A DNA stretch of 13,787 nucleotides from Candidatus Kaiserbacteria bacterium (lineage in GTDB: Bacteria > Patescibacteriota > Minisyncoccia > Phycocordibacterales > UBA12088), in NCBI GenBank assembly GCA_003561715.1, contig PWVU01000066.1, positions 1 through 13,787 on the forward strand. The letters run 5' to 3'. Both the position numbers and the translations under genes were made by a program. Under the pieces are notes generated by a model that ran no database searches, had not been told where the DNA came from, and saw only the letters and a list, made by a program, of their open reading frames with translations. Positions 7,455 to 13,787 of the stretch are shown here, one piece after another; the first letter of the stretch is position 1; the number at the start of each line of letters is the position of its first letter.

Positions 7455-7483
7455 TTGACATACACTATGATATATGATATAGT
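7455..7483 (+). promoter_or_regulatory. Near-consensus sigma-70-type promoter toward the CARDB-like gene
   Basis: TTGACA (7455-7460), a 17-nt spacer and TATAGT (7478-7483; 5 of 6 match). The inverted pair ACTAT / ATAGT (10-nt centre) spans the spacer and the -10. Predicted start near 7490, giving a 268-nt leader before the ATG at 7758 that includes the small reading frame at 7628-7747. Confidence 0.75.
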
Positions 7484-7627
7484 TCCGTCGAGTAGGCTCT
7501 TTTTCTGCCTTGCGTGTTTTCCAGAACACCCATATCACATGATTGTTTCCTGATGCATATCGCACTTCCCATCTAACGCAGGTCGATTGCTTTTTGCGAA
7601 GGTACATAATGCGATAGTTCGAAACTC

Positions 7628-7747
7628 ATGTATGACCAACATCGAACCACGGCATCCATGTGGTACGCACTCGGTGTATTACTTCGTTTATTAGCAGCAG
7701 TATTTATACGTTTAGGTGCGAACCTTGTTCTCAGCACCACACCGTAA
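7628..7747 (+). CDS. Candidate 39-aa single-pass membrane peptide or leader peptide
   Basis: ATG 7628 opens a 39-codon frame ending TAA 7745-7747, 10 nt before the ATG of the next gene. It starts MYDQHRTTASMWYALGVLLR, then LLAAVFIRLGANLVLSTTP: a polar start and one hydrophobic segment interrupted by two Arg. It lies wholly within the leader predicted from the 7455 promoter. No Shine-Dalgarno sequence is present, but neighbouring genes also lack one. No homolog recognised; a chance frame is quite possible. Confidence 0.25.
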   Translation: MYDQHRTTASMWYALGVLLRLLAAVFIRLGANLVLSTTP

Positions 7748-7757
7748 TCTTAACCCT

Positions 7758-9068
7758 ATGACCAACTCATCACCTCACCATGCAACTGCCGACACACCGG
7801 TTCGTAAGACCTCGCTTACCGGTGAGCCGATGGAAGAACGTGCGCAACGACAGGTTCCTGCCGTGTCTGGTCGAACAGACTCTCACGACCCTATGACAGA
7901 TTCGGATTCAGTGCACGAAGAACAAACCGAGCCTGAACGTGCAGCAGGTATCTTTCTGAAACTTCTGGCTATCGTTGGTCTTATCGGTCTTCTTGCGCTC
8001 GCGGCGTGGCTGTCGGTACAGATCATTCGCTATACACCAACCGCGGTAGACTCCCTCTCAGGAGTAAGCTTCTCGTCTATATTCTCACCGGGAACGCGCG
8101 GTGAGGGTGAGATTCGCTTTGCACTGGAATCCCTTTCATACCAATCGGGTCGACCATTTACCCTTGCATGGGAAAATGGTGCGGAAATCGTTTCGCGCGA
8201 CTATACGTTCAGTTACTCGTGCGCGCCGGGGGTAAGTTTCAGGGTACTGCGCGGCACCGAGGTCATAGATGTCGCGTGCGACGAACCGTTTGAATTCTCA
8301 AGCATGGCGAATCAACTCGTTGTCGTCCCAACCTCTGAGTCCAATCGCTACCTTGATACCACCATTACACTTGCACGTGCGAACGATCCCGACACCGCAA
8401 CTCGCACAACGTTAACGGTGGTCAATGCGCAACTTAACGATAGTCCTGATCTGCTTGTACAGAATGGTATGCGTGACGTCGAACGCCCAGGACCGGGAGT
8501 ATCCGAGCCGGAAGACCTCACAGAAGAAATAGCTGTGCCTGAACGACCCTCCACTCCCACACCAGATGTATCTGCGCCCTCAGTCACTGCACCGACCCCC
8601 GCACCCACACCGACACCTCAACCGACCACTCCTCGACAACCTGTCTATGTGCCAAATCCCGCGGCACAGAGCAATCCTGCTGGACGCCCCGATCTTGCAG
8701 TACGTATCGTTGAGTCGGGTATCGTAACGACACTCGGTGGTGAAGAGCGCTTTGTCACACTCTCTCCTATTCCAAGTGATCAGCGTGCAGCAGTTCGCTT
8801 TACTGTCGAGAACCTCGGTAACCGTACCTCAAGTGACGCATGGTACTTTGTCGCCACGCTACCTATCGAGGGTAACACCGAGTACACGTACCGATCACCA
8901 CGACAAGCGGCGCTTGGTCCGAGCGATCGTATCGAGTTCACCTTGAAATTCGACGATATTACAACCAGTGCCGCCGCCAATATTCGCATTGTCATCGAAG
9001 GCGAGACTGACGATCGTGTCCCACAAAACAACACTGCGCAGACTCGCCTCCAAGTATCCGAGCGCTAA
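7758..9068 (+). CDS. Type II membrane protein with Cys-paired beta domain, Pro-rich linker and CARDB-like domain
   Basis: 436 aa from ATG 7758. A GTG at 7716 would add 14 residues (MRTLFSAPHRNLNP) with no better context, and it would overlap the small frame before it. Residues 1-62 are polar and presumably cytosolic. A TM helix lies at about 64-90, placing the rest outside. Residues 115-225 form a probable beta domain with Cys155 and Cys174 (SYSCAPG, VACDEP) suited to a disulfide. A Pro/Thr linker spans about 260-308. Residues 309-436 match the CARDB-type adhesion fold: RPDLAVRIVESG, AAVRFTVENLGNRTSSDAW, LGPSDRIEFTLKF, then VPQNNTAQTRLQV. No C-terminal sorting signal, so it is held only by its N-terminal helix. 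It is divergent from the sortase gene. Function unknown; a surface adhesion or scaffold role is inferred. Confidence 0.88.
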   Translation: MTNSSPHHATADTPVRKTSLTGEPMEERAQRQVPAVSGRTDSHDPMTDSDSVHEEQTEPERAAGIFLKLLAIVGLIGLLALAAWLSVQIIRYTPTAVDSLSGVSFSSIFSPGTRGEGEIRFALESLSYQSGRPFTLAWENGAEIVSRDYTFSYSCAPGVSFRVLRGTEVIDVACDEPFEFSSMANQLVVVPTSESNRYLDTTITLARANDPDTATRTTLTVVNAQLNDSPDLLVQNGMRDVERPGPGVSEPEDLTEEIAVPERPSTPTPDVSAPSVTAPTPAPTPTPQPTTPRQPVYVPNPAAQSNPAGRPDLAVRIVESGIVTTLGGEERFVTLSPIPSDQRAAVRFTVENLGNRTSSDAWYFVATLPIEGNTEYTYRSPRQAALGPSDRIEFTLKFDDITTSAAANIRIVIEGETDDRVPQNNTAQTRLQVSER

Positions 9069-9095
9069 CCGAAAGCACAGACACAGCAACAGAAC

Positions 9096-9141
9096 ATAAC
9101 TCAACAACGCGCGCCCTTACGGGCGCGCGTTGTTGAGTTAT
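9096..9141. terminator. Perfect 21-bp hairpin between convergent genes
   Basis: The left arm (9096-9116, ATAACTCAACAACGCGCGCCC) and right arm (9121-9141) are perfectly complementary around TTAC. It lies 27 nt after the CARDB-like gene and 37 nt after the gyrB stop (minus direction), so it probably ends both transcripts. There is no T-run beyond the stem on either strand; the U-rich part is within the stem (GTTGTTGAGTTAT). Confidence 0.75.
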
Positions 9142-9178
9142 TACCTCTAACGTCCTAACCTTCCTATCTACTAACATC

Positions 9179-11302
9179 CTAAATATCAAGTGTCGCCGCT
9201 TTTGCATTCGTCTGAATGAACGATTTTCGCAAACTTACGTCCGTACCCATCAGAGTATCGAACACCACATCAGCTTCGTGTGCGTCCTCGACCGTCACTT
9301 GCTTCAGAACACGATGCTCGGGATCCATTGTGGTCTTCCCTAGTTCCTCGGCGTTCATTTCGCCCAAACCTTTATACCGCTGAATATGTACCTTGCTTGC
9401 ACGCTTTGCTGCTGCTTCCGCTTCTTCTTCCTCGGAGAGTACCACCTCCTCGGAGTCTTCCCCCTCTCCCAACTGCTCAGCTTGCTCCGGCGCCACCCCC
9501 ATGTCTTGCAGTACAACAAGCTTATCGGCTTCGGTGTACGCATACCGCATCGTTTTTCCTTTTGTGATCTTGTACAACGGCGGATTCGCAATATAGAGAA
9601 ACCCGCCTTCCACGACCGGTGCAAAATGCCGATAGAACAACGTGAGTAACAATGTGCGAATATGCGCCCCGTCAACATCGGCATCAGTTGCAATGATAAT
9701 TTTGTGGTAGCGAAGTTTTCCAATATCGAAGATGTCACCGATCGCGGTACCGAGCGCGACCACCAACGCCCGCACCTCGTTGTTCGCAAGCATTTTATCC
9801 AATCGTGCACGCTCGACATTCAGGATCTTGCCGCGCAAGGGTAAAATTGCTTGCGTACGCCGATCGCGCCCCATCTTCGCTGAGCCACCCGCCGAATCCC
9901 CCTCCACAATGAACAGTTCGGACTCTTGTGCGCTTCTGCTGGAGCAATCAGCGAGCTTGCCGGGTAAGGTAAGGCCATCAAGCGCGCCCTTGCGCAAGAC
10001 GCTGTCTTTTGCAGCTTTCGCCGCTTTGCGAGCTTTCATGGCAAGCGTCGATTTTGCAATGATACCTTTTGCGTCATCGGGATGCTCTTCAAGGAAGACA
10101 CTAAAACTCTCCGCAAAGACCGCCTCCACCGCACCTCGCGCCTCGACTGAGCCAAGTTTTGCTTTAGTCTGACCTTCAAATTGCACCTCGCGCAACTTCA
10201 CCGAAACCACCCCGGTCAATCCCTCGATCACGTCCTCACCGGTAAAATTCTCATCCTTTTCTTTTAGCAGTCCATTCTTGCGAGCATAATTGTTGATCGT
10301 GCGTGTCAGCGCAGTCTTAAAACCGGTCACATGCGTGCCGCCTTCGGCATTGTAGATATTGTTTGCATAGGCAACCACGCGCGCAGAAATGTCATCCACA
10401 TACTGCAAAGCGATCTCAACCGACATGATATTTTCGTCTATTTCGGTTCGTTCGGTATAGAAGATGTTCTTGTGCACGGGTTTCTGGTGTGCATTGTAGA
10501 ATGCAACCAATGAGCGCAGACCCCCTTCAAAATAGAAGGTCATTGAAGGCACCTCAGGCTTTAAGGACCGAATGTATACCGCCGGATCTGCCGCTTTTTC
10601 TTTGGTAAGCGACTCCTTACCGGCATACGTACGAGCATCTATGATAGTAATGCGCATACCTTTCACCAAATACGCTTGCTGACGCAGATGATTGACGATC
10701 TTATTCCAATCAAATGCAATCTCCTTAAATATAGTTGCGTCTGCCTCAAACGTAATGATCGTGCCGGTAAAGTTCGACGTGCCGACTTGTTTCACTTTTG
10801 CGCGTGGTTTACCAATTTCGTATTCCTGTACATAGACACCACCGTTGCGATGTATTTCCGCTTTAGCATAGACCGAAAGCGCATTAACGACGGATACACC
10901 AACGCCGTGCAAACCGCCCGACACCTTGTACCCCTCGCCGCCGAACTTTCCACCTGCGTGCAAAGTTGTCATGATCGTCTCAAGTGCAGACACCTTGGTC
11001 TGCTTGTGCGTGTCTACCGGAATGCCACGTCCGTTATCAACAACGCGAATTCTCACAGCCCCGCCGGGAGATGCGGCGGGCAACAGTGTCACCTCGATAT
11101 CGTCGGCGTACCCTCCCATCGCCTCATCGCGCGAGTTATCAAATACTTCCCAGATCAGGTGATGGAGACCGTCGGGACCGGTTGTGCCGATGTACATCCC
11201 CGGTCGCTTACGTACCGGATCCAAGCCCTCAAGCACGGTAATATCCTGCGCATCATAGTGATGCTCACTGCCGTTGGTTGTTTTTTTTGGTGCCTTTGCC
11301 AT
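9179..11302 (-). CDS. gyrB: DNA gyrase subunit B
   Basis: ATPase/TOPRIM subunit of type IIA topoisomerase, which supercoils DNA with GyrA. 707 aa. GHKL ATPase signatures: RKRPGMYIG at 33-41, E52 and N56 in WEVFDNSRDEA, D89 in VDNGRGIP, and the lid GGKFGGEGYKVSGGLHGVG at 118-136. The transducer switch lysine is K380 in FEGQTKAKLG. TOPRIM: E467 in EGDSAGG, LPLRGKILNVE at 487-497, and metal aspartates 540/542/544 in ATDADVDGAHIR. The C-terminal QRYKGLGEMN lies at 641-650. An acidic insert (GEGEDSEEVV and SEEEEAEAAA) lies at about 612-632. ParE cannot be excluded by eye, but the bacterial GyrB-like length and tail favour GyrB. gyrA is not in the window. It has its own promoter 50 nt upstream, separate from pheT. 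Confidence 0.95.
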   Translation of the reverse strand: MAKAPKKTTNGSEHHYDAQDITVLEGLDPVRKRPGMYIGTTGPDGLHHLIWEVFDNSRDEAMGGYADDIEVTLLPAASPGGAVRIRVVDNGRGIPVDTHKQTKVSALETIMTTLHAGGKFGGEGYKVSGGLHGVGVSVVNALSVYAKAEIHRNGGVYVQEYEIGKPRAKVKQVGTSNFTGTIITFEADATIFKEIAFDWNKIVNHLRQQAYLVKGMRITIIDARTYAGKESLTKEKAADPAVYIRSLKPEVPSMTFYFEGGLRSLVAFYNAHQKPVHKNIFYTERTEIDENIMSVEIALQYVDDISARVVAYANNIYNAEGGTHVTGFKTALTRTINNYARKNGLLKEKDENFTGEDVIEGLTGVVSVKLREVQFEGQTKAKLGSVEARGAVEAVFAESFSVFLEEHPDDAKGIIAKSTLAMKARKAAKAAKDSVLRKGALDGLTLPGKLADCSSRSAQESELFIVEGDSAGGSAKMGRDRRTQAILPLRGKILNVERARLDKMLANNEVRALVVALGTAIGDIFDIGKLRYHKIIIATDADVDGAHIRTLLLTLFYRHFAPVVEGGFLYIANPPLYKITKGKTMRYAYTEADKLVVLQDMGVAPEQAEQLGEGEDSEEVVLSEEEEAEAAAKRASKVHIQRYKGLGEMNAEELGKTTMDPEHRVLKQVTVEDAHEADVVFDTLMGTDVSLRKSFIQTNAKAATLDI

Positions 11303-11326
11303 CGGAATAGAATAGTCAAAAAGAAA

Positions 11327-11341
11327 AAGGCGTAGTGCCTT
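11327..11341 (-). other. Hairpin plus T-tracts in the gyrB leader (terminator or attenuator-like)
   Basis: On the minus strand AAGGC-ACTAC-GCCTT is followed by TTTCTTTTT. The stem is only 5 bp, or 6 with a G-U pair, so termination would be weak. It lies downstream of the predicted gyrB promoter and 25 nt before the gyrB ATG. It may end pheT read-through, act as a leader attenuator, or cap the 5' end of the mRNA. Confidence 0.4.
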
Positions 11342-11350
11342 CGTGACTCA

Positions 11351-11379
11351 AGTATACCACGACGCCCACGAATTCCCAA
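11351..11379 (-). promoter_or_regulatory. Probable gyrB promoter
   Basis: On the minus strand TTGGGA (11374-11379; 4 of 6), a 17-nt spacer and TATACT (11351-11356; 5 of 6). Predicted start near 11344, leaving a leader of about 40 nt. The -10 is followed by TGAGTCA; a second TATACT-GAGTCA occurs 66-67 bp upstream (11411-11422) but without a recognisable -35. Confidence 0.6.
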
Positions 11380-11433
11380 GCGCGATCACATGGTATATCC
11401 ACATCAAAAATGACTCAGTATAGCGGTATTTTC

Positions 11434-13341
11434 TCACCGTATTTCGCACCCACGCTCGATAAGTGCGTCCGATATACCCTCCATGATCGTATTCACCTCC
11501 TCGTCCGTGAGCGTTCGTTCTTGAGACTGGAACACCAGATGGTAGGCGTACGAGGTCTTCCCTTCCTTACTGAATGTATCGAAGAGATCGGCACGGATGA
11601 GAAGTGAGCCGCCTTGCTCAGTGATTAGTGTTGCGAAGAATTCTTCAGTCGCATCATCCGCATCGGGCGCCCAGAACGCAATATCGCGAAGCACGAATGG
11701 ATAGGGAGAGATCGGGGTATAGCGCACCTGTTGGTACTGAGAAGTATCATAGGCAGCACGCGTAGGTTGCACATTCTCAAGCGACACTTCAATGATGCCG
11801 TCTATTGCTTTCTCGTCAGGCAGTGTCGGAATCGCTTTCGCCAGCACAGCATACGCATCCTCAACCAACGAATCGTGTGTCGTTCCTTTCTGTTTCTTAA
11901 GTAGCCAAGCGCCATGCGCCAATACAAACTCTTCCTTCCCTTCTCGCCACACAACACCGATCTCAAAGATCCGTATCTTCTCAAGACCAAGCAGGGGTGC
12001 GTGGTACGCATTCTTTTCAAGCGCCTCCCGCACGCCCTCTTTGAGCGACGAGCGAACGTATCCTTTGTCGGAAGCAAGCGCATTTGCCAACTGCAACTCT
12101 CCGGTGTCGCGAAGCTGGTACGTATACACTTCCGAAAAACCAAGCGATATGAGCACGGAACGGATCTCTTGCGAAAGAAGCCAACGAGGATTTGCGACCG
12201 TCGACACTCGCTCATCCACTTCTATCGCTTGCGCGGGAAGTGATCGGTATCCATGTATGCGTCCGATCTCTTCAATGACATCTTCGGGAATAGTGAGATC
12301 GGTCCGCTCCAGTGGAGGCGTTACTTCGATACCGCCATCATTGATCGTATACTCCCACCCAAAGCGCTTCAGTATCGATATCACCTCTTCTTCATCAAGC
12401 GACACGCCGAGCACCTCGTTGATCGCAGCATACGAAACGGGAATCGGTGTTTGTCCCCGCGGCGTCTCAAACAAATCCGCAATACCCTGCGATGTGCCGC
12501 CGGCAATATCAAGAATAAGCGCGACGACATCACGCAACGCATACAGCGTGAGTTCGGGCGCCGGCTGATTCTGAAAGCGCACTGATGCATCGGTCTGCAA
12601 TTTAAGCGCGCGCGATGCTCTGCGCACCGCAACATAGTTGAAATTGGCAGCCTCGATAATAATGTTTGTTGTGTCGTTGGTCACTTCCGCTACCGTGCCG
12701 CCCTTGATTCCCGCAATGCCGAGTGGCGCATTGTTTGTTCCGTCAGCGATTACCAACACGGACGGATCGAGCTCATATACCTCTTTGGTGAGTGTCGTGA
12801 TCTTCTCACCCTCATGCGCACTGCGCGCAACAAGCGTTTTTGTCCCGCCGGCGAGCTTGTCCGCATCGAATGCATGCAAAGGCTGCCCCAATGAAAACAT
12901 CACGTAATTGGTCGCATCGACCACGTTATTGATCGGCTTTTGCCCGGTCGCGCGCAATCGTGCTTGCAACCACTCAGGCGAGGGCGCGATACGCACCCCT
13001 TCGATATGCGCCGCACTCATACGCGCAACACGCGCGGAATCGTCGATACGAACGGCAACACTCTCTGCTTGCGCCATGTCAGGTACGTGCCCAAGCGGGT
13101 CGCGCTTTGCAAACTCCTCTCGTCTGCCAAGAATGGTCGCAAGCTCTCCCGCAATACCACGATGGCACAAACAATCACTTCCCCGATTGGCAAGCACGTC
13201 CACATCGATCACAAAATCATCCCCCACCTGCTCTACCCCTTCGATCTCAAACGAATGGAACGTCAGCAACTCCGCACACTCCTCAGCAGACGGTAGCGGT
13301 TTTTCAAAATACGTTTGAAGCCAGTTATGTGAGACTTTCAT
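11434..13341 (-). CDS. pheT: Phenylalanyl-tRNA synthetase beta subunit, short form
   Basis: Beta subunit of the cytoplasmic alpha2-beta2 PheRS; it supplies editing and tRNA contacts while PheS catalyses charging. ATG 13341 gives MKVSHNWLQTYF, the classic start; six in-frame upstream codons (MLFYLF) are rejected. 635 aa against roughly 800 in E. coli. The EMAP/OB tRNA-binding insert is absent, because IEGVEQVGDDFVIDVDVLANRGSD runs straight through where it would lie. B3/B4 editing domain about 70-275 (INNVVDATNYVMFSLGQPLHAFD). B5 domain about 293-365 (PEDVIEEIGRIHGY). A catalytic-like core follows (LLSQEIRSVLISLGFSEVYTYQL). A C-terminal FDX-ACB anticodon domain starts at about 545 (YPFVLRDIAFW and SYAYHLVFQSQERTLTDEEV). 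pheS is not visible; a four-helix-bundle gene sits 48 nt upstream instead. No Shine-Dalgarno sequence. Confidence 0.95.
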   Translation of the reverse strand: MKVSHNWLQTYFEKPLPSAEECAELLTFHSFEIEGVEQVGDDFVIDVDVLANRGSDCLCHRGIAGELATILGRREEFAKRDPLGHVPDMAQAESVAVRIDDSARVARMSAAHIEGVRIAPSPEWLQARLRATGQKPINNVVDATNYVMFSLGQPLHAFDADKLAGGTKTLVARSAHEGEKITTLTKEVYELDPSVLVIADGTNNAPLGIAGIKGGTVAEVTNDTTNIIIEAANFNYVAVRRASRALKLQTDASVRFQNQPAPELTLYALRDVVALILDIAGGTSQGIADLFETPRGQTPIPVSYAAINEVLGVSLDEEEVISILKRFGWEYTINDGGIEVTPPLERTDLTIPEDVIEEIGRIHGYRSLPAQAIEVDERVSTVANPRWLLSQEIRSVLISLGFSEVYTYQLRDTGELQLANALASDKGYVRSSLKEGVREALEKNAYHAPLLGLEKIRIFEIGVVWREGKEEFVLAHGAWLLKKQKGTTHDSLVEDAYAVLAKAIPTLPDEKAIDGIIEVSLENVQPTRAAYDTSQYQQVRYTPISPYPFVLRDIAFWAPDADDATEEFFATLITEQGGSLLIRADLFDTFSKEGKTSYAYHLVFQSQERTLTDEEVNTIMEGISDALIERGCEIR

Positions 13342-13389
13342 AAATAGATAAAAAAGCAAAATGCAAAGAATAAAATCACATCGTAAAAA

Positions 13390-13787
13390 TCAAAGCTTGC
13401 GCTTGCCCTTCAAGGTAATGATACTTGCGCCCAACATACGCGAAAGTTCCTCCACCTCTCCCAGAAGAAGTTTTATATTAGCATGCTTAGCTTCGAGACC
13501 ATCTCTTAGCAAACAAAGCCAATATTTAGTTTCATTTGCAGACTTGAGGGCTATTTCCAGATAACGAACAAATTCTTTGTGCGAGCTTGAAGACTTTCCT
13601 TCCACAATATTTGCACCAATGCTTGTCGCACTTCTTATGAGTTGATTTGAAATTGTCTGATGCATATGATCTTCAGGCATGTCCTTCAAAAAACGAATAG
13701 TATGTATCGAAAACATATACGTTCTATAGCTCAAATCGCTTTTACGTTTTTCGTTGTCGTTTTGAGTTTTACCTTTTGCGTTTTGCA
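13390..13787 (-). CDS. Four-helix-bundle protein, S23/IVP-like (5' end at or beyond window edge)
   Basis: Small protein of the family named after the 23S rRNA intervening-sequence protein. Family marks: QLIRSATSIGANIVEG, SSSSHKEFVRYLEIALKSAN, ETKYWLCLLRDGLEAKHAN and LSRMLGASIITLKGKRK. Many relatives end with a similar LxxSI.TLK.KR tail. 131 residues are visible. The frame stays open upstream of the in-frame TTG (13734) and ATG to the edge; the last two bases on this strand are TG, so an ATG would arise if the next base is A, giving (M)QNAKGKTQNDNEKRKSDLSY. Molecular function is unknown; the fold is shared with the Avd accessory protein of diversity-generating retroelements, but no reverse transcriptase is seen here. 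It lies directly upstream of pheT. Confidence 0.85.
   Translation of the reverse strand, partial: QNAKGKTQNDNEKRKSDLSYRTYMFSIHTIRFLKDMPEDHMHQTISNQLIRSATSIGANIVEGKSSSSHKEFVRYLEIALKSANETKYWLCLLRDGLEAKHANIKLLLGEVEELSRMLGASIITLKGKRKL

Larger units (their letters stand above)
6725..7757. other. Long intergenic region between divergent surface genes
   Basis: About 1 kb between sortase (-) and the CARDB-like gene (+), with no convincing conserved long gene. It contains a consensus promoter on each strand, an internal-loop hairpin (6995-7032), two perfect inverted repeats with 7-nt centres (7291-7313 and 7372-7392), a 10-bp direct repeat GAGACTCAAT (6880-6889 and 7022-7031) and one candidate small membrane peptide (7628-7747). 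I searched by eye for tRNA, tmRNA, 6S and common riboswitch motifs and recognised none. Both transcripts would have long leaders (about 340 nt and 268 nt). Confidence 0.7.

Noticed and set aside
7386..7607. 73-codon minus-strand frame in the intergenic region
   Set aside because: Composition is random-looking, it overlaps the strong + promoter, and no family pattern is visible.
7605..7640. GTTCGAAAC resembling a tRNA T-loop
   Set aside because: No 5-bp T-stem, anticodon arm or acceptor stem can be formed around it.
7716..7757. GTG start adding 14 residues to the CARDB-like protein
   Set aside because: ATG 7758 is a standard start; the extra residues show no family character and there is no ribosome binding site for either.
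10676..11335. 219-codon plus-strand open frame
   Set aside because: Antisense to the GyrB ATPase domain, with no recognisable motifs.
11792..12568. 258-codon plus-strand open frame
   Set aside because: Antisense to the conserved pheT core; Ser/Pro-rich composition typical of a shadow frame.
1..13787. CRISPR arrays, insertion sequences, rRNA, replication origin
   Set aside because: No spaced direct repeats, transposase motifs, rRNA signatures or DnaA-box clusters seen; the only tandem repeat is protein-coding.

Overview
The window looks like a piece of a Candidate Phyla Radiation / Patescibacteria genome (Parcubacteria-like; Kaiserbacteria or a relative is my guess, not something the sequence proves). 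Reasons: the PheT is small and lacks the EMAP-type tRNA-binding insert; an S23/IVP-type four-helix-bundle gene of the kind scattered through these genomes is present; a sortase sits beside a very large Ig-like repeat surface protein; almost no start codon has a Shine-Dalgarno sequence; and the standard code is used with TGA as a stop. Family calls rest on motif recognition only.

Layout. 1-1981 (+): the 3' part of thrS, followed 14 nt later by a peptidase S51 / class I glutamine amidotransferase-like gene broken by a frameshift near 1806-1811. A perfect bidirectional hairpin terminator (1994-2028) separates it from the converging surface locus. 2060-6724 (-): a class C/D/E-like sortase (5993-6724), then a 1265-residue membrane-spanning surface protein (2060-5857) with its own fully consensus promoter. 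6725-7757: about 1 kb without a convincing conserved gene, holding two divergent strong promoters (one toward the sortase, one toward 7758), several perfect inverted repeats and one candidate 39-codon membrane peptide. 7758-9068 (+): a type II membrane protein with a CARDB-like extracellular domain, ended by a 21-bp hairpin (9096-9141). 9179-13787 (-): gyrB, pheT and a four-helix-bundle gene running off the right edge.

How the parts may work together. The middle third reads as a cell-surface module: sortase, its probable substrate, and a second surface protein transcribed divergently. The most unusual point is that the large protein has a VPHTG motif just before a hydrophobic helix and KR, the layout of a sortase signal, but internally, followed by about 335 residues that should lie in the cytoplasm. 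Cutting there would separate a roughly 865-residue exoplasmic part from a membrane/cytosolic part. The flanks (thrS, gyrB, pheT) are housekeeping genes.
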